Part shown: positions 1 to 7,137 of the stretch, piece after piece
How the letters are laid out: every line of letters starts with the position of its first letter
Position numbering within the stretch: position 1 is the first letter of the stretch
NCBI GenBank assembly: GCA_964639665.1
Contig: CAZXEU010000173.1
Coordinates: forward strand, 1-14,751
Origin: CAZXEU01 sp964639665
GTDB taxonomy: Bacteria; Bacteroidota; Rhodothermia; Rhodothermales; Bin80
Direction of reading: 5' to 3'
DNA length: 14,751 nucleotides
Program-made: the position numbers and the translations under genes
The notes under the pieces: generated by a model
What the model saw: only the letters and a program-made list of their open reading frames with translations
Told to the model about the DNA's origin: nothing
Databases searched by the model: none

Positions 1-818
1 CAGGCCCAGAGCGGGCTCATTAGATCTCCGAAGCCGCTAAACCACGACCTTCAGGATGGTCATTGGCGCAATCCTGCTGTATTCCGCAAATCTCGGCCGA
101 AAACTCAATCACACGAGCACTAAGCTCGACAGGCTCCTAGCCGAGTGGAATTGGGGTATACGGAGGGCGGCATCGGAAACTCCTCAAGGGTCTTTCCGGA
201 GGAACTCATGCGTCGCAGTATCCGCGTCTGCGGATCCGGCTGGCCACGATAGGAGCCATAAGGGGTGCCCGCAGGGTCTATGTCGAAAGACCGAACGCCC
301 ACAAAGTCTTCATCCACGCTTCCCAGGCAGCCTCCCTCCGCCGTGAAGCGATATCCCCACGGAATGGAATTCTGGATGAAGATGAATGCATCACCTCCGA
401 AGTGGGCGGTTAGCGGAAACACGTTAAAGCCCGGGTGACACGCGGTCGGATCCAACGAGGCCTGCAAGACTCCGGTCGAGTCATACAGCAGCACTTGCTT
501 GCCCCTCCGATCGACCAGAAGCATGCGTCCTGCCCGGTCCACATCCATGTGGTCGATGGTTCCAATGAGCAATGTATCCGGATCGTCAAACCGAACCGTC
601 CTCACCTTCTGGAAGTGCTTCAACTCAAGCGGAATCGTAGCTTGCGCCCATGCCCGGGAATCCGGGGCAACACTCATGCAGAACGCGCCGGCGATTAGTG
701 TACAATAGAGAGCTCGCTTCAGGGCCGGCGCGTTTCCCTTCGACAGCAAAGCACCCGACCGGCCCGTCTGATCTGCGGGATCCCGTCTCTCACGAGCACC
801 GGGTTCCATGACCGTCAT
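1..818 (-). pseudogene. Frameshifted exported beta-propeller-like protein (partial, runs off left edge)
   Basis: The longest open frame (818 to 120, 232 residues) has a hydrophobic export signal at about residues 33-57 ending AWAQA, then NHL-like propeller repeats (e.g. DVDRAGRMLLVDRRGKQVLL). It aligns closely with the neighbour at 1114-2238: both share DTLLIG, CHPGF, GYRFT, RRM..SGKTL and PN(S/A)TR. The match stops at about base 141, and this frame ends in TAG at 122-120. Homology resumes in a second frame (136-20: EFS...ND...E..GL against EFS...ND...E..GL in the paralog) and again in a third frame (30-1: EPALGL against GPALGEF). Compared with the paralog, about 70 bases are missing at the first break, and a second shift lies near base 30. 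The start is uncertain: ATG 818 has AAAGAG upstream, while TTG 749 would give a more ordinary short signal peptide. The function of the family is unknown. Domain assignment is by eye. Confidence 0.78.
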
Positions 819-1113
819 GCGTCGTCTCTTTCTTGATTGAGTAAGCGTGTATCACCCCGACAAGGGAGCATTGGCCCCCGTCCGCATGGCGGGAATCTAC
901 CGGCATGGCCTGGAAGCACACTCGCGGCAAGTCCGTCGCGGCTGCAGCCATCGCGATACCCATGCGCGTGCTGCGGGCGTACCCGGTTTCGTCGGGATCG
1001 AGGAAGTCATCTGCGTTGCACGCCTGAGAGTACCAACGCGGCTACGGTAGCACGTAATCCGCTTGGACAGCAGCCGGGAACCCGTGTACAATGAGTGCGG
1101 GCACGGCCATTGC
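819..1113. other. Intergenic spacer between the two beta-propeller paralogs
   Basis: No convincing gene is seen. On the minus strand a frame is open from 1041 to a TGA at 792-790. Its only useful ATG (963) gives 57 residues with no ribosome binding site, and it overlaps the start of the pseudogene. Codon third positions there are GC-rich, so a decayed gene is possible. No T-rich terminator hairpin follows the stop at 1114. Confidence 0.4.
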
Positions 1114-2238
1114 TCACATCGGCGGGACGAACCGATAGACCTCGATAGAATGATTGGGTATCTCAGCCAGTTCGTCCTCACTCGGCTGCACCACGCGGTA
1201 AGCGAGTCCGTCCGCTCCATAGTCAAATCGGACTTGAACACCTAACTCCTCCGCGACGAGTTCGCCGTCCTTGGTGAACACCTGGTAACCCGAACCCCTG
1301 GATGAATTCCGGTATTGAATTATTATGGCTTCTTCCGCGAGTTCAAAAATGTCTGTTGTGAGCGTGTTGCCGCGGCGAAATTCGCCAAGGGCGGGCCCAA
1401 GCCCCTCAATGCCCAATCCAGTCTCGCGGAGATCATTCGAAACGTCACGGAACCACGCAGTACGCTGAGAGAATTCGGCAACGACATTACCTTCCAGCGT
1501 CAGTTTCAGTATGGACGGTTCCGCAACGCCAGCGTAGAAGATGTGGCGTTCATCTGCAACGAGTCCGCCTTCGGCAATTCTGCGGGTTGCGTTGGGGAAT
1601 TTGCTAGACGGCAAATCGAATTCATGGAGAGTCTTGCCACTGGCATCCATGCGTCTGACAACCTGCCTGTCCGGAAATCGGTAGACTCCAATGAGACTGC
1701 CCTGAGCGCCAACATCCAGGAATCCGCTCTGGGTCAAGAACCCAAAATCCGGGTCAACGTTTCCCTGACAGTCCCCGTCGGAAGTGAATCGATATCCCCG
1801 TGGACTGCCGCCGTTGGACACGAAAATGGACTGATCCCCGACAAACTTGGCAATAACAGGCGCTGCCTCGAAGCCAGGATGGCATAGCACAGGATCAGGC
1901 ACCGCCAGGAGCTTCCCTTCCGGATCAAACAAGAGGATCTCCCGCGCCCTATAGTCAACGACGAGCAAGCGCCCGTCCGGGGCTACGTCGAGGCTCCATA
2001 TCCATCCTATCAGCAAGGTGTCCGGGTGCACAGCACCCGGGTCGGAGAGCGCAATCGTTCGCACCCACTCGAAATGCGCCAGCTGCTCAGCCGCCCCGGG
2101 TTGAGCAGCAGCAGATATCACAATCACTAGGTGCAAGGAATGCGTGGCAGCGAACAACCCGAGGCATCTGGCCGCAAGCCGGTACCGGTGCAGCAAGCTG
2201 CATCCTGCAGGAGTATCAGCTGAACCGGGAGCGATCAT
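1114..2238 (-). CDS. Exported six-bladed beta-propeller-like protein
   Basis: From ATG 2238 the product is 374 residues. It has an export signal at about residues 17-48 (hydrophobic stretch LHLVIVISAAAQ), then propeller-like repeats such as LDVAPDGRLLVVDYRAREILLF and a second half containing EPSILKLTLEGNVVAEFS and GYQVFTKDGELVAEE. This is typical of secreted NHL/six-bladed propeller proteins common in Bacteroidota, usually of unknown function, sometimes binding ligands or partner proteins. The frame is open far upstream (to 2853), but that part overlaps the neighbouring lipoprotein gene and reads as intergenic. ATG 2238 has GGAGG about 15 bases upstream, which is rather far. TTG 2196, with AGGA 6 bases upstream, would give a neat short signal peptide and 360 residues. 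It is the intact paralog of the pseudogene at 1-818, so the pair arose by tandem duplication. It stands about 330 bases from the upstream gene and may have its own promoter. Confidence 0.72.
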   Translation of the reverse strand: MIAPGSADTPAGCSLLHRYRLAARCLGLFAATHSLHLVIVISAAAQPGAAEQLAHFEWVRTIALSDPGAVHPDTLLIGWIWSLDVAPDGRLLVVDYRAREILLFDPEGKLLAVPDPVLCHPGFEAAPVIAKFVGDQSIFVSNGGSPRGYRFTSDGDCQGNVDPDFGFLTQSGFLDVGAQGSLIGVYRFPDRQVVRRMDASGKTLHEFDLPSSKFPNATRRIAEGGLVADERHIFYAGVAEPSILKLTLEGNVVAEFSQRTAWFRDVSNDLRETGLGIEGLGPALGEFRRGNTLTTDIFELAEEAIIIQYRNSSRGSGYQVFTKDGELVAEELGVQVRFDYGADGLAYRVVQPSEDELAEIPNHSIEVYRFVPPM

Positions 2239-2566
2239 GGCATTCCGGAAATTCCTCCGCCGTGCCGCACCAGTACGCGGCGGCACGCGGGTGCAGTTCC
2301 TCCGCCTCCCGACAAGAGGCAGGTTCACGGCAGCTCTGCTGGAGCGCCCGCAAGAGGACTTGAATTTACCACCCCGATTGAGCCCGTGGCCGGCAACGCC
2401 GCCCGATGCGAGATTCAGGCTGCCTACCCGGGACCGGACGGGCGGCGTGCGATAGACGCCGCCTGTTCCGCGCTCCCGCCAGGAGAGAGCCTCCTCCCTT
2501 CCCTTGCGAGAAAGGCCGGGGGTGCTATAGCGCATCGGAGGGACGGACGGGCGGGGGCAGCTGCGA
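2239..2566. other. Gene-free spacer with short inverted repeats
   Basis: About 330 bases with no supported gene. It contains two adjacent short hairpins, 2481-2495 (AGGAG/CTCCT around five bases) and 2497-2515 (CCTTCCC/GAAAGG, imperfect), 50-90 bases beyond the stop of the lipoprotein gene. Neither is followed by a T-run in the gene's direction, so a classical terminator is not supported. The composition (purine-rich GGGAAGGGAGGAGG on the minus strand, and a frame reading NLPLVGRR) resembles dispersed intergenic repeat elements seen in many GC-rich genomes. That is inference; no second copy is visible in this window. Confidence 0.35.
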
Positions 2567-3457
2567 TCAGTCCAGGACAGGGCGCGTAACGGCATGCACA
2601 AGAATGCTCCACGAGCTGTCCGGCATGGCCTTCCAGATCCGGAGGTAGGCGCGGGACTGGACCATCGTGTCACTCTTGGCCGTCTGGAATCCGTATGTAT
2701 AGCCCAGATCTCCCGACTGCGCGACATGGCTTCCCAGCGGCACCCAGGAAAGCACGCCGCGGGTTCGCCGAAGCGCCTCCAGCGTGCCTTCGCGGCCGCG
2801 AATTGGGGGCAGACTTTCCCGCAGCAATGAGATGGAATCGGCCGCGGCGCCACTGAATGCCCAGGCCGCGCTCCTGTCCAGCGAGCGCCGCCCCAGTTCC
2901 TTGTCCGCTCCCAGCATGGAGACGCGGGCAGCTTCCTGGTAGAGTTTGCGGCTTGCCCGTACTAGTCCAGGGGCTTCTGTCGTGTCCAGGCGCGCCGGAA
3001 TCCACGCAGGAGCATGACTAAGCCACGCCGTGCACGCGATATGCCAACGGCCTGACTCGTCCCGCTGCCAGACATTTACGTAATGACCTGACGCCGAATC
3101 AGCTCGGGGCCACAATCCGATGGCAAAGCCGAGATCTCCTGCTGCGGATATATGGGCACGCCGTATGACGGTCCTGCGACTTTCATCCGGCTGGGAATTC
3201 GCCCAACTGCGGCCGTCCACCGGAGCAGGACCGAGGGCCGTCGACGCGGGGGCCATAAATGACGCCATACCCTGCCGCATGCCCGCCGTGGCAAGGCTGT
3301 CTGCCAGATTGCGCTCGGCCACAAGCAACTCCGCGACCCACGTGGTAACCGGGTCCGGGGAGGTACATCCGGTGGCGATCATGCCGCACAGCAGCGTGAC
3401 CAGGCAGCACCGGGAATAGGGTGCCGGCATAGGCTTGTTTCGGCGCGCATTAGTCAC
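2567..3457 (-). CDS. Lipoprotein with two NTF2-like (SnoaL/DUF4440-type) halves
   Basis: Start GTG 3457 gives 296 residues. ATG 3430 is an alternative (287 residues). Neither has a strong ribosome binding site. A hydrophobic segment ends in the lipobox IATGC (Cys31 from GTG), so the mature protein should be lipid-anchored. Two similar halves follow: residues about 35-150, ending GDLGFAIG...YVNVWQRDESGRWHI, and about 185-290, ending GDLGYTYG...YLRIWKAMPDSSWSI. This matches the C-terminal beta strands of NTF2-like/DUF4440 folds and points to an internal duplication. No catalytic residues can be assigned; many such proteins only bind ligands. The GTG start overlaps the preceding gene's stop by 8 bases, so it is probably the last gene of the redox operon. 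Fold assignment is by motif reading and moderately sure. Confidence 0.75.
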   Translation of the reverse strand: MTNARRNKPMPAPYSRCCLVTLLCGMIATGCTSPDPVTTWVAELLVAERNLADSLATAGMRQGMASFMAPASTALGPAPVDGRSWANSQPDESRRTVIRRAHISAAGDLGFAIGLWPRADSASGHYVNVWQRDESGRWHIACTAWLSHAPAWIPARLDTTEAPGLVRASRKLYQEAARVSMLGADKELGRRSLDRSAAWAFSGAAADSISLLRESLPPIRGREGTLEALRRTRGVLSWVPLGSHVAQSGDLGYTYGFQTAKSDTMVQSRAYLRIWKAMPDSSWSILVHAVTRPVLD

Positions 3458-3992
3458 CTGCCAGCCGAGCTGCAGAATTCAGATCGCGCAGTCCCTGCCT
3501 GCGCGCGTACGACGCGGAGAATTCTGTGCTTGCCGTAAGGCCGAACAAGACCGTCACATCTTCGGCCTCGGCAATCTGCACGAAATAGGCGGCTGGGATG
3601 CGCACCCGCAAGAATTCGCCCCTGGGCACGGCAAAATTGACCACGTCCTCTGATGCCAGATCGGCCCAGTCACCGGCCAAGCCGTCGCTTACAACCTCAA
3701 GTCGGCGGTAATCGAGATTCAGATCCGAGCTGCTGTCGTTGAAAAAGACCAGGTCGACCTCTCGCGGCGTGCACGATGCACCCGTGCATGAAGCTTCCGC
3801 GCGCCAAAGTACGCGCTGCCCGCTTGCAAGTCCTGCACTCATGTCACTGTGACCGAGCACCACGCGCCGGGACGCATACCGCGTTATGTCGTCGTCTGCA
3901 TTGTATCGCTGCGTCACTCCCTGCGACCCGGCGCACCCAGCCATGACCATCGGCATACAAAGCCACAACGCCCAAAGCACTCGCGACGTCAT
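3450..3992 (-). CDS. Small lipoprotein of unknown function
   Basis: This 180-residue protein begins with a short signal (MTSRVLWALWLCMPMVMAGC) whose lipobox VMAGC places the lipid-modified Cys at residue 20. The mature part is acidic and looks rich in beta strands, with a Cys pair (CTGASC) and the segments REVDLVFFNDSSSDLNLDYR and DVTVLFGLTAS. I do not recognise a family. The start is secure: AAAGGAG lies 7 bases upstream, and the ATG overlaps the preceding gene's TGA as ATGA, a sign of translational coupling to the DUF2339 membrane protein. The context suggests an envelope accessory subunit of the same operon, but that is inference. Confidence 0.8.
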   Translation of the reverse strand: MTSRVLWALWLCMPMVMAGCAGSQGVTQRYNADDDITRYASRRVVLGHSDMSAGLASGQRVLWRAEASCTGASCTPREVDLVFFNDSSSDLNLDYRRLEVVSDGLAGDWADLASEDVVNFAVPRGEFLRVRIPAAYFVQIAEAEDVTVLFGLTASTEFSASYARRQGLRDLNSAARLAGD

Positions 3993-5692
3993 GCTTTTTC
4001 TCCTTTCAAAGGACCGACTCGCCACAGGCTGGGGAATAGATAACTGAGCACTAGTAGCAGCGCGCCAAATCCCATAAACAGCATGATACGCCACACAGCA
4101 TTCAGCTGCGCCAGATCTACCGCAATGAGCTTGACAACCCCGCAGCAGAGCGTGACTACACCCGCAACCCGCACGGCATCGCTTTTCAGCCGCCAGCCAG
4201 TCAGAAGAAATACAACAGCGCAGAGCCCCCACGCAATGCTAGCGTACGCCTGCCCGCTCTCCAGCACCACCGCCTCACGGTATAGCCACAGGAGAAATCC
4301 CGAATAGATCACTACCCAGTATGCTCTTTGCTTCCACGCAACCTTGAGCGTCCACGCACTAGTGCCCATGAGAGCAAGCACCGCGAGATCAGCTGCCGCG
4401 TCCCTGTTGAACAGGGGCGGAAAATCACCGGACAGGGTTACCACGCGGGCGAGGAGTGCAATCGATACTCCAGCGGCCAGCGTCGTTCCCAGGTAAGCAA
4501 AGGCGCGGCCGCCCAGGAATCTGGCCGACAGGTGCAGCGCACAGGTAACACATGCCGTCGCGAGGTAAAGCTCCCAGAAGGCATCTGCTAAGTGAGAAGA
4601 AACGATCACGGCCACCAGTGCCGCCGCCACCCCATGGGCCGTTGCCGCCTGCCGCATCTCAAGGGCCCGGAGCATAGCATGCGTCGCGGCATAGCCGATG
4701 ACAAGCAGGGAACCGGCCACGAGCCAGCCCCACTCGGGCCAGTCCCAAAGGGAGCGCGATACGCTCGCCATTACGCAAGCACCCAGCACCGATGTTGCCA
4801 GATCCGGACGCTGAAGGAGCAGCGCCTTGAAACGCAGCGCAGGAACAGGCCACTTCTCCGGTGCTGACTTGCTCCAGGCGTGCCTCAACACGGGAAGGAC
4901 TCCTTTGGCGAAGAGGCAGAACACGTATCCCGCTTGCAGCGATGTCCTGTCCAGGAGGCCGAGGTCCGGCATTTGCGGCAAGTTTGCCCAGCCCGCTTGC
5001 AGCGCGAAATATCCCCCGACCGCCCCGGTCCAAAGAAGAGAGCGCCACCCAGTGCGCAGGTAGATGCCTGCGGCACAGGCGATCACGAGGCTGATGTAAA
5101 TGACGAGTCCTGACGCCGTGCCCTCTGCCGTGCTCAGCAAGAATGGCGTGCCTAGGCCCCCGAGCGTCGCCACCAGGGCCAGAGCCTTGCCCTTGAGGCG
5201 CACGGCCACCACGAAGCACCCGACCGTAGATGCGGTGAGGGCAGCCAGCGCCAGGGCGTAGGGAATCAGATCATACAACTGAAAGGCGGCAAACACGGTC
5301 ACGAAGAGGGTCGCAATACCGCCACCAACCAACACGTGCGCCAGCGACGCGCGCCGCCCGGCAAGCCTTAGCCCGGTGGCAATTAGTAGCGCGGCCAGTA
5401 CGGCGCCAAAAGCCACCCGCACTTCGGGCGTAAGCCAACCCCGGTCGATGCCGAATTTGAATAGAAGGGCAAGACCGATAAGCAGGAGGCCGATGCCGAT
5501 GCGACCGACCCATGCGCCACTTCCGACCTCCTGCCGCAGCCTGCTGGCCAGCGTTTCCCTGTCCTGTGCCTTGGGGTCCGCCTGCTTCCTGGCGCGGCGC
5601 TGCAGCACTTCCAGATGCTGCTGCATCCTGCGCACCTGCTCCTCAAGCGCGGCAACGCGCCGGGCGAGATCATCGCTATTCTCCGTGCCCAT
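3989..5692 (-). CDS. DUF2339 family multi-pass membrane protein
   Basis: This 567-residue protein starts with a charged, heptad-like coiled coil (residues about 8-48, e.g. LARRVAALEEQVRRMQQHLE). It continues with the DUF2339 signature from residue 61 (WVGRIGIGLLLIGLALLFKF, then GWLTPEVRV) and a long run of hydrophobic segments to the C terminus, consistent with well over ten membrane helices. The family is widespread, and its biochemical role is unknown to me. There are no obvious redox cysteines, so it is more likely a structural or transport partner than an electron carrier. It begins 11 bases after the stop of the Fe-S membrane gene and overlaps the next lipoprotein gene by 4 bases, so co-expression is very likely. 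Only a weak AGG precedes the ATG. Confidence 0.88.
   Translation of the reverse strand: MGTENSDDLARRVAALEEQVRRMQQHLEVLQRRARKQADPKAQDRETLASRLRQEVGSGAWVGRIGIGLLLIGLALLFKFGIDRGWLTPEVRVAFGAVLAALLIATGLRLAGRRASLAHVLVGGGIATLFVTVFAAFQLYDLIPYALALAALTASTVGCFVVAVRLKGKALALVATLGGLGTPFLLSTAEGTASGLVIYISLVIACAAGIYLRTGWRSLLWTGAVGGYFALQAGWANLPQMPDLGLLDRTSLQAGYVFCLFAKGVLPVLRHAWSKSAPEKWPVPALRFKALLLQRPDLATSVLGACVMASVSRSLWDWPEWGWLVAGSLLVIGYAATHAMLRALEMRQAATAHGVAAALVAVIVSSHLADAFWELYLATACVTCALHLSARFLGGRAFAYLGTTLAAGVSIALLARVVTLSGDFPPLFNRDAAADLAVLALMGTSAWTLKVAWKQRAYWVVIYSGFLLWLYREAVVLESGQAYASIAWGLCAVVFLLTGWRLKSDAVRVAGVVTLCCGVVKLIAVDLAQLNAVWRIMLFMGFGALLLVLSYLFPSLWRVGPLKGEKA
4000..4006 (-). promoter_or_regulatory. Strong Shine-Dalgarno site for the small lipoprotein gene
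   Basis: On the minus strand the bases read AAAGGAG, 7 bases before ATG 3992. It lies inside the end of the DUF2339 gene and fixes the start of the downstream gene. Confidence 0.8.
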
Positions 5693-5703
5693 GGAGTACC
5701 TGG

Positions 5704-7137
5704 TTATGCGCCTTGCATGTCGGCATCCGTGAGAACGGGGATGTCCTCCTGCACGGGCGGCATCAGGCCGCGGCTGGAGAGCCAGGCATCGCTCCGCTGC
5801 ACGGAGACGGCATCGTATTGCTGCAGGACGGGCCCGTTGTAGCGTCCCCGCCTGGGACCATTTTCAAGTTTGAGCACGCCGCGGGGGCACACCGTGGCGC
5901 ACATTCCGCAGCCAACACAGGAGGCACGCACGATGTTTTGCCCGCGTTGCGCATACCACCGCACGTCGATGCCCATTTCGCAATACGTGGAGCAATTGCC
6001 GCAGGAGATGCACTGACCACCGTTGGTCGTGATTCTGAATCTGGAGAAGTACTTCTGCAGCAGGCCCAGAACCGCAGCCATGGGACAACCAAAGCGACAC
6101 CACACGCGGGAGCCCATGATGGGATAGAACCCGACTCCGATAACGCCCGCAAATACCAGGCCAATGAAGAAGCCGTACAGCTGCGAAAACGTCCCGGAAA
6201 GGCTGCCCAGAATCCAGCCTCCGGTCGCCGAATTACCCCACAGCAGAGCGGTCGTAAGCACGATAAAGACGAGCACCAAGTGCACCATCCAGCGCTCTAT
6301 CTTCCACGATGCCAGCGATTTGTCGGACAGGTGCCTGAATGGATCCCCGGCTGTTTCCGCAAGACCGCCGCAGCCGCATACCCAGGAGCAATACCAGCGC
6401 TTGCCGAAGAAGTACGTCAGAACGGGCGTGGCGACAAAAAACATCACCACGCTCCAGGAGACCATGAAAACGCCGAGCCCGGAAGGCGACGCCAGAAGAC
6501 CCTGAAGGCTTCCCGGCCATAGGTAGTCGTACTTCAGCGGCCAGAAATAGCTGAAGTAATATTCGGGGTGGTTAAGCATGCGCAAGAAGCCCGGCAAGAT
6601 AAAAGCCAGCCCCAGCTGGAAGAACATCACCGATATCGTGCGCAATATCTGGTAAGGGTTGTCACGGTACTTTACGATCATGCGCGCGCCCATGACCAGG
6701 ACCGCGACGGTGTAGAAGAAGCCGTACAGAAACCACCGATCCGCAGCCTCGCCGCGGAGGACGTAGCTAAGCGCGTCGGTCATGCGCACCAGGTGATCAA
6801 GGCTGTTTGGCGCCCAGTAGAGCAGGATGTAGAATCCGGTAAGGACGATGCCCAGGATCCAGCCTGCCATGCCGCGGGCCGTGGCGGAGGAAAACCAGAT
6901 GCCGTTGTTGTCCACGCCCGCGGGCCTAGCCAGATAGGCCCGCACCAACATGGCGCCGCCCGCCACTATGCCTCCGATGCTGGTCCAGAAGGAAAGCAGG
7001 GGAAATGAGCTGCCGGCCCCCGCAAATGCAACGAGCAAGCCGACCAGTCCCAGCCCCACCATGGCCATGCCCAGTCTCTCGGTGCGCGTGAAATCTCCGC
7101 CGGGTGTGGTTAGCGCAAGGCTTGGATTACTGGGCAT
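5704..7137 (-). CDS. Membrane 4Fe-4S protein, NapH/NosR/CcoG-like polyferredoxin
   Basis: This 477-residue integral membrane protein has about eight hydrophobic segments (near residues 22-42, 46-68, 90-109, 136-155, 168-187, 222-243, 284-300, 318-341). The first Cys motif is C250-x3-C254-x-C256 (WYCSWVCGCGG), a variant of the usual Cx3CP. The second is C347-x3-C351-P. Two ferredoxin motifs follow: C376, C379, C382, C386 (last Cys followed by Glu, not Pro) and C407, C410, C413, C417-P. Proteins of this class pass electrons between quinol or soluble donors and periplasmic or membrane acceptors. ATG 7137 is chosen because GGAGG lies 6 bases upstream; the frame is open further upstream, but there it is inside the preceding gene. 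It overlaps the FAD oxidoreductase gene by 11 bases, so that enzyme is the obvious electron donor or partner (inference). Confidence 0.87.
   Translation of the reverse strand: MPSNPSLALTTPGGDFTRTERLGMAMVGLGLVGLLVAFAGAGSSFPLLSFWTSIGGIVAGGAMLVRAYLARPAGVDNNGIWFSSATARGMAGWILGIVLTGFYILLYWAPNSLDHLVRMTDALSYVLRGEAADRWFLYGFFYTVAVLVMGARMIVKYRDNPYQILRTISVMFFQLGLAFILPGFLRMLNHPEYYFSYFWPLKYDYLWPGSLQGLLASPSGLGVFMVSWSVVMFFVATPVLTYFFGKRWYCSWVCGCGGLAETAGDPFRHLSDKSLASWKIERWMVHLVLVFIVLTTALLWGNSATGGWILGSLSGTFSQLYGFFIGLVFAGVIGVGFYPIMGSRVWCRFGCPMAAVLGLLQKYFSRFRITTNGGQCISCGNCSTYCEMGIDVRWYAQRGQNIVRASCVGCGMCATVCPRGVLKLENGPRRGRYNGPVLQQYDAVSVQRSDAWLSSRGLMPPVQEDIPVLTDADMQGA

Noticed and set aside
2239..2853. Upstream 205-codon extension of the intact propeller gene's frame
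   Set aside because: It overlaps the lipoprotein gene on the same strand and reads as Arg/Pro-rich spacer; the signal peptide marks the real start near 2238 or 2196.
5512..6522. Plus-strand open frame of 336 codons
   Set aside because: It is antisense to the Fe-S and DUF2339 genes, whose motifs are clear; its protein is low-complexity, Ala/His/Arg-rich, with no recognisable domain.
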